Source: Streptomyces cinnabarinus (GTDB lineage: Bacteria > Actinomycetota > Actinomycetes > Streptomycetales > Streptomycetaceae). From it: DNA of 64,000 nucleotides. A program made the translations under genes and the position numbers. How positions within the stretch are numbered: position 1 is the first letter of the stretch; each line of letters begins with the position of its first letter. The notes beneath the pieces were generated by a model that worked only from the letters and a program-made list of their open reading frames with translations, was not told where the DNA came from and did no database searches. This document shows, in pieces, positions 26,710 to 34,868 of this stretch. The stretch spans positions 3,410,001 through 3,474,000 of the forward strand of contig NZ_CP114413.1 of assembly GCF_027270315.1 (NCBI RefSeq). Direction: 5' to 3'.

Positions 26710-27591
26710 TCACAGCAGTCCTACGGCGGTGTCCACGGCGGCGGCCACGTCGCCGTCCGCCGGGTACAGCAGCGAACGGCCGACCACCAGGCCGCGCACG
26801 GTGGGGAGTTGGAGAGCGCCGCGCCACTTCTCGTACGCGGCCTCCTGATCGTCTCCGATGTCGCCGCCGAGCAGTACGGCGGGCAGCGTCGAGGTCTCCA
26901 TGACCTGGGCCATGTCGTCCGGGTTGGCGGTGACCGGGACCTTGAGCCAGGTGTAGGCCGAACTGCCGCCGAGGCCCGAGGCGATGGCGATGGAGCGGGT
27001 GACGGCCTCGGCGGAGAGATCGTTGCTCAGTTTCCCGTCGGGTGTGCGACGGCTGATGAACGGCTCGACGAACAGCGGGAGTTGCCGGGCCGCCATCTCG
27101 TCGACGGCGCGGGCGGTGGACTCCAGGGTGTTCAGGGAGCCCGGGTCGTCGTAGTCGATGCGGAGGAGGAGTTTCCCGGCGTCGAAGTTCAGGCGGCGGA
27201 TGTCCTCCGGGCGGTGGCCGGTGAAGCGGTCGTCGAGTTCGAAGCTGGCGCCTTGCAGGCCGCCGCGGTTCATGGAGCCCATGACCACGCGGTCGTCCAG
27301 GGCGCCGAGCAGGAGGAGGTCGTCCAGGATGTCGGCGGTGGCGAGGACTCCGTCGACGCCGGGGCGGGAGAGGGCGAGGCAGAGGCGTTCGAGGAGGTCG
27401 GCCCGGTTGGCCATGGCGAACTTGCGGTCGCCCACGCCGAGGGCTCCGCGGGCGGGGTGGTCGGCGGCGACGATCATCAGGCGGCCGGAGTCGCCCAGCA
27501 GCGGGCGTCGTCTGCGGCGGGCCGCGGCCTCGGCGATGGCCTCGGGGTGCCTGGTGCGGGTGCGGACGAGCTCCGCGACGTTGACGGTCAC
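26710..27591 (-). CDS. Cgl0159-family (beta/alpha)8 aldolase-like protein of the inositol operon
   Basis: This 293-residue TIM-barrel protein is related to class I DeoC/LacD-type aldolases and named in databases after C. glutamicum Cgl0159, which also lies in an inositol cluster. Visible elements are VAADHPARGALG near residue 40, LLRIDYDDP and a candidate Schiff-base lysine in TWLKVPVTANPD. The pathway needs an aldolase for 5-keto-2-deoxygluconate-6-phosphate (IolJ step), and no other aldolase is in the operon, so I infer that activity. It starts at GTG 27591, overlapping the iolC stop as GTGA. Confidence 0.82.
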   Translation of the reverse strand: MTVNVAELVRTRTRHPEAIAEAAARRRRRPLLGDSGRLMIVAADHPARGALGVGDRKFAMANRADLLERLCLALSRPGVDGVLATADILDDLLLLGALDDRVVMGSMNRGGLQGASFELDDRFTGHRPEDIRRLNFDAGKLLLRIDYDDPGSLNTLESTARAVDEMAARQLPLFVEPFISRRTPDGKLSNDLSAEAVTRSIAIASGLGGSSAYTWLKVPVTANPDDMAQVMETSTLPAVLLGGDIGDDQEAAYEKWRGALQLPTVRGLVVGRSLLYPADGDVAAAVDTAVGLL

Positions 27592-28754
27592 CGGTCGGCC
27601 TCGGCTTCGCCATCGGCGGGCGGGTTCCCACCGGCACGACCCGTGCGACTTTCGTGGCCGGGTGCGGGTGGCCCCTGTGGGGCGGAGTCGCCATCGGCGG
27701 GTGCGGGTGGGTGGGTGGGCAGAGCGGCGTCGGGATCCGGGTGGCCCTCCGGGGTGGACGCGCCGTCGGCGGGTGCGGGTGCCTGCCGTCCGGGTGCCTG
27801 CCGTGCTTGTACCGCTCCTGCCGTGACCGCCTCCCTCACCTCCTCCTGGGTCGGCATGGCCGAGGAGCATTCCAGGCGGGAGGCGACGATGGCGCCGGCC
27901 GCGTTGGCGTGGCGCATGGTGGTTTCCAGGTCCCAGGTGTTGAGGAGGCCGTGGACGAGGGAGCCGCCGAAGGCGTCGCCCGCGCCGAGGCCGTTGAGGA
28001 CCTCCACCGGGAGGGGCGGGACCTCGGCCCGGTCGCCGTCGCGGTGCACGGCCAGGACGCCCTTCGGGCCCTGCTTGACCACCGCCAGCTCCACTCCGGC
28101 GTCCAGCAGGGCCCGGGCGGCCGCGTGCGGTTCGCGGACTCCCGTGGCCACCTCCACCTCGTCCAGGTTGCCCACGGCGACGGTGGTGTGGCGCAGGGCC
28201 TCCCGGTAGAACGGGCGGGCCTGGTCCGGGTCCCGCCAGAACATCGGGCGCCAGTCGAGGTCGAAGACCGTCGTACCGGCCCTGGCCCTGTGGGCCAGGG
28301 CCGCCAGCGTCGCCGTACGGCTGGGCTCCTCGCTCAGGCCGGTGCCGGTCACCCAGAAGACGCGGGCGTCCCGGATCGCGTCCAGGTCCAGTTCGTGGGC
28401 GTCGATCTCCAGGTCCGGCGCCTTGGGCTGCCGGTAGAAGTACAGCGGGAAGTCGTCCGGCGGGAACACCTCGCAGAAGGTGACCGGTGTGGGCAGGCCC
28501 GGGACCGGGGTGACCCAGCGGTCGTCGACGCCGAAGTCGCGCAGGGCCTCGTGCAGATAGGTGCCGAAGGGGTCGTCGCCGGTGCGGGTGATCACGGCGG
28601 TGTTCCGGCCCAGACGGGCGGCGGCGACCGCGACGTTGGCCGCCGAACCGCCGAGGAACTTGCCGAAGGAGGTGACCTGCGGCAGCGGGACGCCCGTCTG
28701 CAACGGATAGAGATCCACGCCGATCCGCCCCATGGTGATCAGGTCGTACGCCAT
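27588..28754 (-). CDS. iolC: 5-dehydro-2-deoxygluconokinase with an extra disordered tail
   Basis: This 388-residue PfkB-family kinase has the substrate motif GGSAANVAVAAARLG (35-49) and the anion-hole/catalytic motif NGLGAGDAFGG with base Asp260. It phosphorylates 2-deoxy-5-keto-gluconate. The kinase fold ends near residue 315. Beyond it are about 70 Pro/Ala/Gly/Asp-rich residues with PAPADG repeated (326-331, 350-355) that are not part of the family. The stop overlaps the next GTG, so the tail is translated. It is the first gene of the operon; AAGGGA precedes the ATG. Confidence 0.92.
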   Translation of the reverse strand: MAYDLITMGRIGVDLYPLQTGVPLPQVTSFGKFLGGSAANVAVAAARLGRNTAVITRTGDDPFGTYLHEALRDFGVDDRWVTPVPGLPTPVTFCEVFPPDDFPLYFYRQPKAPDLEIDAHELDLDAIRDARVFWVTGTGLSEEPSRTATLAALAHRARAGTTVFDLDWRPMFWRDPDQARPFYREALRHTTVAVGNLDEVEVATGVREPHAAARALLDAGVELAVVKQGPKGVLAVHRDGDRAEVPPLPVEVLNGLGAGDAFGGSLVHGLLNTWDLETTMRHANAAGAIVASRLECSSAMPTQEEVREAVTAGAVQARQAPGRQAPAPADGASTPEGHPDPDAALPTHPPAPADGDSAPQGPPAPGHESRTGRAGGNPPADGEAEADR

Positions 28755-29082
28755 CGCGTTCCCTTCGTATCGGCTCTCCCCGGCTTTCTAGCCCCGCCCA
28801 CGGAGCCCTGTCAATGTTTTGTCCAGACATTCGGACCAGACAGTCCGGATCGAACCGGTTCCGGTCCACTCCCTGTGTGCCACCTGTGTCACAAACACCC
28901 CCCTTGTGTCACACATGTCGCACCTACGCGGGTCTTGGGTCACATCCGGCACACAGCCACTGCCTCACGGTCACTCGGCGTCGTTCACCGGGCACAGGCT
29001 TCTGTGATCGCCAGCGCAGCGTCCGGTACCCCCGACGGCCGTTCCCGGCCGCCGCCGCGGCGCGCGCGGGGAGGTGCACCAC
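28755..29082. promoter_or_regulatory. Divergent control region of the inositol operon
   Basis: These 328 bases hold no gene. Near iolC are TGTCCAGACA (28820-28829, TGTC-CA-GACA) and CGGACCAGACAGTCCG (28832-28847), two palindromes sharing CCAGACA and resembling GntR-type operators. Further right TGTGTCACA occurs twice (28885-28893, 28905-28913), exactly 20 bases apart. The region should carry the iolC promoter and that of the small HTH gene. The regulator that binds is not proven. Confidence 0.6.
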
Positions 29083-29283
29083 ATGACCGACCGACGACTC
29101 TGGTCCTACAAGGAGATCGCGGCCCACATCCGCGTGCAGCCCGACACCGTGCGGTCCTATCGCAAGCACGGTCTGCTGCCCCCGCCGGACCATGTGGAGG
29201 GCGGCAAGCCCTTCTGGTACGCCGAAACGGTCCGCGCCTGGGTCGCCGCCCGCCCCGGCAACCGCGGCCGAAGAGAGGACTGA
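29083..29283 (+). CDS. Small MerR-like helix-turn-helix protein
   Basis: This 66-residue protein is essentially one winged-helix DNA-binding domain: WSYKEIAAHIRVQPDTVRSYRKHG is a helix-turn-helix start with a short wing (GGKPFWYAETVRAWVAARPG), then a basic end. It resembles excisionase/MerR-type small HTH proteins of actinomycetes. GGGAGG lies eight bases before the ATG at 29083, which is why I prefer it to the GTG at 29074. It is divergent from iolC and convergent with the dehydrogenase gene, stops four bases apart. Whether it regulates the inositol operon is unknown. Confidence 0.75.
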   Translation: MTDRRLWSYKEIAAHIRVQPDTVRSYRKHGLLPPPDHVEGGKPFWYAETVRAWVAARPGNRGRRED

Positions 29284-29287
29284 GCCC

Positions 29288-30331
29288 TCAGGCCCAGGGC
29301 TCGATGACCGTCAGCCCCGACGCCCCGGCCGTGCCCATCGCCGCCAGCGCGGCCGGGGTGTCCGCCAGCGTGATGGTGGTGGTGACGAGGAGGTCCGGGC
29401 GCAGCACCCCGGCGCGGACCAGTTCCAGCATCGGCGGATAGGTGTGCGCGGCCATGCCGTGGCTCCCGAGGATCTCCAGCTCCCAGCCGATGGCGCGGGC
29501 CATCGGGACGGGGGTGGTGCCGTCGGCCGAGGGCAGCAGGCCGACCTGGAGGTGCCGGCCGCGGCGGCGCAGGCTGTTCACCGAGGCCGCGCAGGTGGCG
29601 GGCGAGCCGAGCGCGTCGAGGGAGAGATGGGCGCCGCCGCCGGTCAGTTCCCGGACCGCCTCGGCCGTGTCCGGCACGTTCGTCGCGTCCAGGCAGTGCG
29701 CCGCCCCGAACCTCCGCGCCAGGTCCAGGGCCCGCGGCGACACGTCCACGGCGACGACCCGGGCGCCGCAGGCCGCCGCGATCATCACCGCCGACAGCCC
29801 GACGCCGCCGCAGCCGTGCACCGCGACCCACTCCCCGGCCGCGACCCGGCCCTGCTGCACCACCGCGCGGAACGCCGTGGCGAACCGGCAGCCGAGCGAG
29901 GCGGCGGTGGCGAAGGACAGGCCGTCGGGGACGGCGACCAGGTTCACGTCGGCGTGGTCCAGGGCCACGTACTGGGCGAAGGAGCCCCAGTGGGTGAAGC
30001 CGGGCTGGGTCTGCCGCTCGCACACCTGCTGGTCGCCCGCCGCGCAGGACGGGCAGCTCCCGCAGGCGCAGACGAAGGGCACGGTGACCCGGTCGCCGGG
30101 GCGATGGCCGGTCACCCGGGAGCCCACGGCCTCGATGACACCGGCGAGTTCATGGCCGGGCACATGCGGCAGCGTGATGTCGGGGTCGTGGCCCTGCCAG
30201 CCGTGCCAGTCGCTGCGGCACAGTCCGGTGGCCTCCACGCGCACCACGACTCCGTGGTCGGCCGGTTCGGGGTCGGTCAGATCGCGTACCTCGGCGGGTT
30301 CGCCGTACTGCTCGAAGACCACGGCTCGCAT
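29288..30331 (-). CDS. Zinc-dependent alcohol dehydrogenase family protein
   Basis: This 347-residue medium-chain dehydrogenase has the catalytic zinc ligands in GLCRSDWHGW and PGHELAG. The four structural cysteines lie in CACGSCPSCAAGDQQVC. The NAD(P)-binding HGCGGVGLSAVMIA fold is present. It oxidises an alcohol or polyol, or reduces an aldehyde; the substrate is not clear. AAAGGAG eight bases before the ATG at 30331 fixes the start. It stands alone on the minus strand. Confidence 0.9.
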   Translation of the reverse strand: MRAVVFEQYGEPAEVRDLTDPEPADHGVVVRVEATGLCRSDWHGWQGHDPDITLPHVPGHELAGVIEAVGSRVTGHRPGDRVTVPFVCACGSCPSCAAGDQQVCERQTQPGFTHWGSFAQYVALDHADVNLVAVPDGLSFATAASLGCRFATAFRAVVQQGRVAAGEWVAVHGCGGVGLSAVMIAAACGARVVAVDVSPRALDLARRFGAAHCLDATNVPDTAEAVRELTGGGAHLSLDALGSPATCAASVNSLRRRGRHLQVGLLPSADGTTPVPMARAIGWELEILGSHGMAAHTYPPMLELVRAGVLRPDLLVTTTITLADTPAALAAMGTAGASGLTVIEPWA

Positions 30332-30431
30332 GGCGGCGGCTCCTTTCCTCCGAGGGAAGGCTAAATGGGGAAGGCCAAATGGGGAGGACTGGACGGGGAG
30401 GACTGGACGGCGCGTGCCGCGGCCGGTGGCC

Positions 30432-31631
30432 TCACCAGGACTCCGGCTCCGCCAGCGGCTCATGCCGTGGCGTCCGGGATCCGCGCAGGCGCAGCCCCGC
30501 CAGCGGGAACAGCAGTACCGACAGCATCGCCGCCCCCACCAGCGCCGCCGCCTCGTCCGTGCGCATCGTGCCCGCGTCGACGCCGATCGTGGTGATGGCG
30601 ACGACCAGGGGCAGTGCGGTGGCGGCGAACAGGGTGAGGGCGCGCCGGTCGGCGCGGTCGAGGTCGCGTGGGGCGAGGGCGTACACGGGCAGGCCGCGGA
30701 CGAGGAGGAACAGCACCAGGAACACCGGCAGGAGCAGCAGGGCGCGGCCGCCGGAGAGCAGGGCGTCCAGGTCGAACTCGATGCCGGTGACGACGTAGAA
30801 GAGCGGGACCAGGAAGCCGAATCCCATCGCCTCCACCTTCTCCATCACCGGCTCGGCGCTCCGCGGCGCCGCCCCGTGCAGGACGAGGCGGGCGATGACC
30901 CCGGCGGCGAAGGCGCCGAGCAGGGTGTCCAGGCCGAGTGCCTGGGCGAGCCCGAGCATCACGGCGAGGAGCAGCACCACCAGCCGTACGGCGAACTGGC
31001 CGCTGGTGTGCAGGGTCACCGCGACCACCCGGGAGAACCAGGGCGGGCGCGGCCGGGTCGCCCACCACACGGCCGCCGCCGTCAGCAGCGCGAACGCGGC
31101 GAGCACCGCGGTCGAGCGGCCCGGTGAACGTCCGCTCAGCAGCAGCGCGATGGCGATGATCGGCCCGAACTCGCCCACCGCGCCGAACGCCATCATCACC
31201 GAGCCGAACCGGGAGCGCAGGGCGCCCGCGTCGCGCAGCACGGGCAGTACGGTGCCGAGGGCGGTGCTGGTCAGCGCCGTGCCGATGTAGACGCCCCGGT
31301 CGAAGCCGGAGATCAGGGTGCCGAGGCCCAGACCCACCGCCAGCGCGATCAGCCAGGCCCGCACCGAGCGGCTCAGGGTGTCGCCGCGGACCTTGTCGAA
31401 CTCGATCTCGTAGCCCGCGAGGAAGATCAGCATCGCCAGGCCGAGGTCGGCCAGGGTGTCGATGACCTCGCCCTGTCCCGCCCAGCCCAGCACGTCCGGG
31501 CCGACCAGGACGCCCAGGGCGATCTCGAAGATGACGAGCGGGACGGGGAGCCAGCGGGCGACGCCGTGTGCGAGCAGCGGCGCCAGCACCGCGATGGACA
31601 TGATCAGGATGAGCGTCCCGGCCTGCGACAT
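30432..31631 (-). CDS. CPA2-family cation:proton antiporter
   Basis: This 399-residue polytopic protein (about 12 helices) has the KefB/NapA-like opening with LVIFEIALGVLVGPDVLGW, followed by the membrane motif FLAGYEIEFD and the ion-site region LGAFAAGVI. It exchanges Na+ or K+ for protons across the membrane. No TrkA-N or USP domain is present, so it is the bare transporter. It is divergent from copZ; the CsoR-type operator lies about 120 bases upstream of its start. There is no good ribosome site at the ATG, so a leaderless or weakly translated message is possible. Confidence 0.88.
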   Translation of the reverse strand: MSQAGTLILIMSIAVLAPLLAHGVARWLPVPLVIFEIALGVLVGPDVLGWAGQGEVIDTLADLGLAMLIFLAGYEIEFDKVRGDTLSRSVRAWLIALAVGLGLGTLISGFDRGVYIGTALTSTALGTVLPVLRDAGALRSRFGSVMMAFGAVGEFGPIIAIALLLSGRSPGRSTAVLAAFALLTAAAVWWATRPRPPWFSRVVAVTLHTSGQFAVRLVVLLLAVMLGLAQALGLDTLLGAFAAGVIARLVLHGAAPRSAEPVMEKVEAMGFGFLVPLFYVVTGIEFDLDALLSGGRALLLLPVFLVLFLLVRGLPVYALAPRDLDRADRRALTLFAATALPLVVAITTIGVDAGTMRTDEAAALVGAAMLSVLLFPLAGLRLRGSRTPRHEPLAEPESW

Positions 31632-31753
31632 AGGGGGTAACTACCATAGGGTGCGCACAAAACTCCCCAACAGGCCCCAGCTCTCCCTAACCGCCCCCGG
31701 CACCCGCCCCGACCCGCTCGACTCTTCGGCTCCTCGCGCCTCTCCTTGGATAA

Positions 31754-31770
31754 ATACCCCGTAGGGGTAT
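31754..31770. promoter_or_regulatory. CsoR-type copper operator
   Basis: The 17-base palindrome ATACCCCGTAGGGGTAT lies 64 bases before the copZ start. It matches the known CsoR binding pattern of a TACCC/GGGTA dyad around a short centre. In the CsoR family, Cu(I) binding releases the repressor. No csoR gene is in the window, so the regulator acts in trans. Confidence 0.85.
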
Positions 31771-31834
31771 ACGGTGGACAGCGGGTACCCTCGTGGACCC
31801 CGTGAGCCCCACCTGCCTCGACGAGGAGAACAAC

Positions 31835-32050
31835 ATGAGCGTCAGCGCCGTCTACAAGGTCAGCGGGATGAGCTGCGGCCACTGCGAGGGCGCCGTCTCC
31901 GGCGAGATCTCCGAGCTGCCCGGCGTCAGCTCCGTGCAGGCCGTCGCCTCCACCGGCGAGGTCACCGTGGTCTCCGTCGAGGCGCTGCGCGAGGAGGATG
32001 TGCGGGCTGCCGTGGACGAGGCCGGTTTCGAGCTCGTCGGCGTCGCCTGA
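31835..32050 (+). CDS. copZ: Copper chaperone (HMA domain)
   Basis: This 71-residue single heavy-metal-associated domain has GMSCGHC; Cys14 and Cys17 bind Cu(I). It carries copper in the cytoplasm to the P-type ATPase encoded next. GAGGAGA five bases before the ATG at 31835 fixes the start; the longer frame begins in the operator-proximal leader. It is co-transcribed with copA (19 bases between them) behind the CsoR-type operator. Confidence 0.93.
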   Translation: MSVSAVYKVSGMSCGHCEGAVSGEISELPGVSSVQAVASTGEVTVVSVEALREEDVRAAVDEAGFELVGVA

Positions 32051-32069
32051 GCACTGCGGAGTCCGGATC

Positions 32070-34325
32070 ATGTCCTCCACCGCCCCGGCCCCGATAACAC
32101 CCACCGCCGAGGGGGCGCCCCCCTCCGAGGTCGAGCTGCTCATCGGCGGGATGACCTGCGCCTCCTGCGCGGCCCGGGTCGAGAAGAAGCTCAACCGGAT
32201 GGCCGGGGTCACCGCCAGCGTCAACTACGCGACCGAGAAGGCGCGGGTCAGCTACCCGGCGGGCGTCGAGGTGGCCGATCTGATCGCCACGGTCGTGAAG
32301 ACCGGGTACACCGCCGAGGAGCCCGCGCCGCCCGAGCCCGCCGCGGGGGCGGCCGAGACGGCGACGGCGGAGGATCCCGAACTCGCCGACTACCGGAGCC
32401 GTTTCACCGTCTCCGCGCTGCTCGCCGCGCCCGTCGTCCTGCTCTCCATGATCCCCGCGCTCCAGTTCGACAACTGGCAGTGGCTGGCGCTCACGCTCGC
32501 CACGCCCGTGGTCGTCTGGGGCGGGCTGCCCTTCCACCGGGCCGCCTGGACCAACGCCCGGCACGGCGCCGCGACCATGGACACCCTGGTCTCGGTCGGC
32601 ACGCTGGCCGCGTTCGGGTGGTCGCTGTGGGCGCTGTTCTTCGGGGACGCGGGCATGCCCGGGATGCGCGAGAGCTTCCGGCTCACCGTCGGCGGCATGG
32701 ACGGCGCCTCCTCGATCTACCTCGAAGTGGCCTCCGGGGTGATCGCCTTCATCCTGCTGGGCCGCTGGCTGGAGGCCCGCGCCAAGCGGCACGCGGGGGC
32801 TGCGCTGCGGGCGCTGATGGAACTGGGCGCCAAGGACGTGGCCGTCCTGCGGGGCGGGCGCGAGCGGCGGATCCCGGTGGCCGAACTGGCCGTCGGGGAC
32901 CGGTTCGTCGTCCGGCCCGGCGAGAAGATCGCCACCGACGGCACCGTCGTGGAGGGCGTCTCCGCGGTGGACGCGGCCATGCTGACCGGGGAGTCCGTGC
33001 CGGTGGACGTGGCGGCCGGGGACACCGTCACGGGGGCGACGGTGAACGCGGGCGGGCGGCTGGTCGTCGAGGCCACCCGGGTCGGCGCCGACACCCAGCT
33101 GGCCCGGATGGCCAGGCTGGTGGAGGACGCGCAGAGCGGCAAGGCCGAGGTGCAGCGGCTCGCCGACCGGATCTCCGCGGTGTTCGTGCCGGTGGTGCTC
33201 GCGCTCGCGGCCGCCACCTTCGGCGGCTGGCTCGGCGCGACCGGCGACACCGTGGACGCGTTCACCGCGGCCGTCGCCGTCCTGATCATCGCCTGCCCGT
33301 GCGCGCTCGGCCTCGCCACCCCGACCGCACTGCTGGTCGGCACCGGACGGGGCGCCCAACTGGGCATCCTGATCAAGGGCCCCGAGGTGCTGGAGTCCAC
33401 CCGCCGGGTCGACACCGTCGTCCTCGACAAGACCGGCACGGTGACCACGGGCCGGATGACCCTCCACGAGGTCTACGTCGCCGAAGGCACCGACGAGAAG
33501 CAGGCGCTGCGCCTCGCGGGCGCCCTGGAGCACGCCTCCGAGCACCCCGTCGGCCGGGCGGTCACCCAGGGTGCCGAGGAGCGGGCCGGGGAACTGCCGG
33601 TGGCCGAGCACTTCGAGAACGTGCCGGGACGCGGCGTGCGCGGGCGCGTGGCGGGCCATGAGGTCGCCGTGGGGCGCCTCTTCGCCGAACTGCCCGGGGA
33701 GTTGGCCCGGGCCCGCGACCAGGCCGAGAGAGACGGACGTACGGCCGTCGTGGCCGGCTGGGACGGGGAGCCGCGGGCCGTGCTGGCGGTCGCCGACACG
33801 GTCAAGGAGACCAGCGCCGAGGCCGTGCGCGAGCTGCGCGCGCTCGGGCTGACGCCGGTGCTGCTCACCGGGGACAACCGGGCGGTGGCCGAGGCGGTGG
33901 CCCGTGCCGTGGGGATCGAGCAGGTGATCGCCGAGGTGCTGCCCGAGGAGAAGGTCGAGGCGGTGCGGCGCCTGCAGGGCGAGGGGCGGACGGTCGCCAT
34001 GGTCGGTGACGGCGTCAACGACGCGGCGGCGCTCGCCACGGCCGATCTGGGGCTGGCGATGGGGACCGGGACGGACGCGGCGATCGAGGCCGGGGATCTG
34101 ACGCTGGTGCGCGGGGATCTGCGGGTGGCCGCGGACGCGATCCGGCTGTCCCGGCGGACGCTCACCACGATCAAGGGAAACCTTGTATGGGCGTTCGGAT
34201 ACAACGTGGCCGCACTGCCGCTGGCCGCGGCCGGTCTGCTGAACCCGATGATCGCGGGCGCGGCGATGGCGTTCTCGTCGGTCTTCGTGGTGACGAACAG
34301 CCTGCGATTGAGGACTTTCCGTTAG
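32070..34325 (+). CDS. copA: Cu(I)-exporting P-type ATPase
   Basis: This 751-residue P1B-type ATPase has an N-terminal HMA domain with CASC (Cys30, Cys33), then membrane helices and an actuator loop with TGES (307-310). The copper channel motif CPC is at 409-411. The phosphorylation site DKTGT has Asp453, and the hinge is GDGVND near the C-terminus. It pumps Cu(I) out of the cytoplasm using ATP. GGAG lies eight bases before the ATG at 32070. Only one N-terminal metal-binding domain is present. With copZ it forms the copper-efflux operon. Confidence 0.95.
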   Translation: MSSTAPAPITPTAEGAPPSEVELLIGGMTCASCAARVEKKLNRMAGVTASVNYATEKARVSYPAGVEVADLIATVVKTGYTAEEPAPPEPAAGAAETATAEDPELADYRSRFTVSALLAAPVVLLSMIPALQFDNWQWLALTLATPVVVWGGLPFHRAAWTNARHGAATMDTLVSVGTLAAFGWSLWALFFGDAGMPGMRESFRLTVGGMDGASSIYLEVASGVIAFILLGRWLEARAKRHAGAALRALMELGAKDVAVLRGGRERRIPVAELAVGDRFVVRPGEKIATDGTVVEGVSAVDAAMLTGESVPVDVAAGDTVTGATVNAGGRLVVEATRVGADTQLARMARLVEDAQSGKAEVQRLADRISAVFVPVVLALAAATFGGWLGATGDTVDAFTAAVAVLIIACPCALGLATPTALLVGTGRGAQLGILIKGPEVLESTRRVDTVVLDKTGTVTTGRMTLHEVYVAEGTDEKQALRLAGALEHASEHPVGRAVTQGAEERAGELPVAEHFENVPGRGVRGRVAGHEVAVGRLFAELPGELARARDQAERDGRTAVVAGWDGEPRAVLAVADTVKETSAEAVRELRALGLTPVLLTGDNRAVAEAVARAVGIEQVIAEVLPEEKVEAVRRLQGEGRTVAMVGDGVNDAAALATADLGLAMGTGTDAAIEAGDLTLVRGDLRVAADAIRLSRRTLTTIKGNLVWAFGYNVAALPLAAAGLLNPMIAGAAMAFSSVFVVTNSLRLRTFR

Positions 34326-34868
34326 GACCCCCCTGGAGTCCGGCGCGAGCCTCACATAAGCTCTTCACAAGGCTCGCGCATCATCCTTACGCTTGGGTCT
34401 CGTTCGGTGTATCGGGGCTCTTGCGCATCTAACGGACATATGCAAGAGACGCAGATCACAGTGATGTGAACGTAACCATCGAAGGGGTTCGAAGGTCTAA
34501 GTTGGCGATGTCAGGAAGCGTCTTGGGGGGCGCGAACTGACATCTGGGGATGTCTTGGGGGACTTCCTCAGAGATGCGTTGCCGGGGCACGCACCCCGGG
34601 GAGCTTGAGCGGCCCTCCCGAGCGTGCGTTGTCCCGGCAGACCGCAGACCGAGCACCACCGCACACCGAGTAGTACGAGAAATTTCGCTCGTTCTGCTCA
34701 ACGCAGTACCGAACAACAGCGATTCAGGCGCTGTCCTCACAGACGCCCGGCCGGATCCCGTGGGGGGAATCCGCACCGGGACATGGGAAGGCGCCCTGGA
34801 CGTCGGCCCGTGGGGGGACCGGCGCCAGGGCGCCTTTCACATATGTACGGCGTCTTCGACCTGTCGGG
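34326..34868. other. 543-base geneless stretch between copA and citrate synthase
   Basis: No frame here has plausible streptomycete coding character. Visible structures are TCACAGTGATGTGA (34456-34469), a GACATC/GATGTC hairpin (34539-34554), a CCGGGG/CCCCGG hairpin (34582-34599), GAAATTTC inside an ACGAG/CTCGT dyad (34675-34692), and CCCGTGGGGGGA twice (34756-34768 region and 34808-34819 region). The stretch is less GC-rich than flanking genes. It could be an untranslated leader left after loss of a gene, or an unannotated RNA. Confidence 0.5.
34788..34837. terminator. Terminator downstream of citrate synthase
   Basis: The arms 34790-34799 and 34825-34834 pair perfectly, extended by AA/TT, around a 25-base loop. 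It lies 32 bases after the citrate synthase stop on the minus strand and is followed by TTT on the plus strand, so it may act both ways. Confidence 0.75.
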
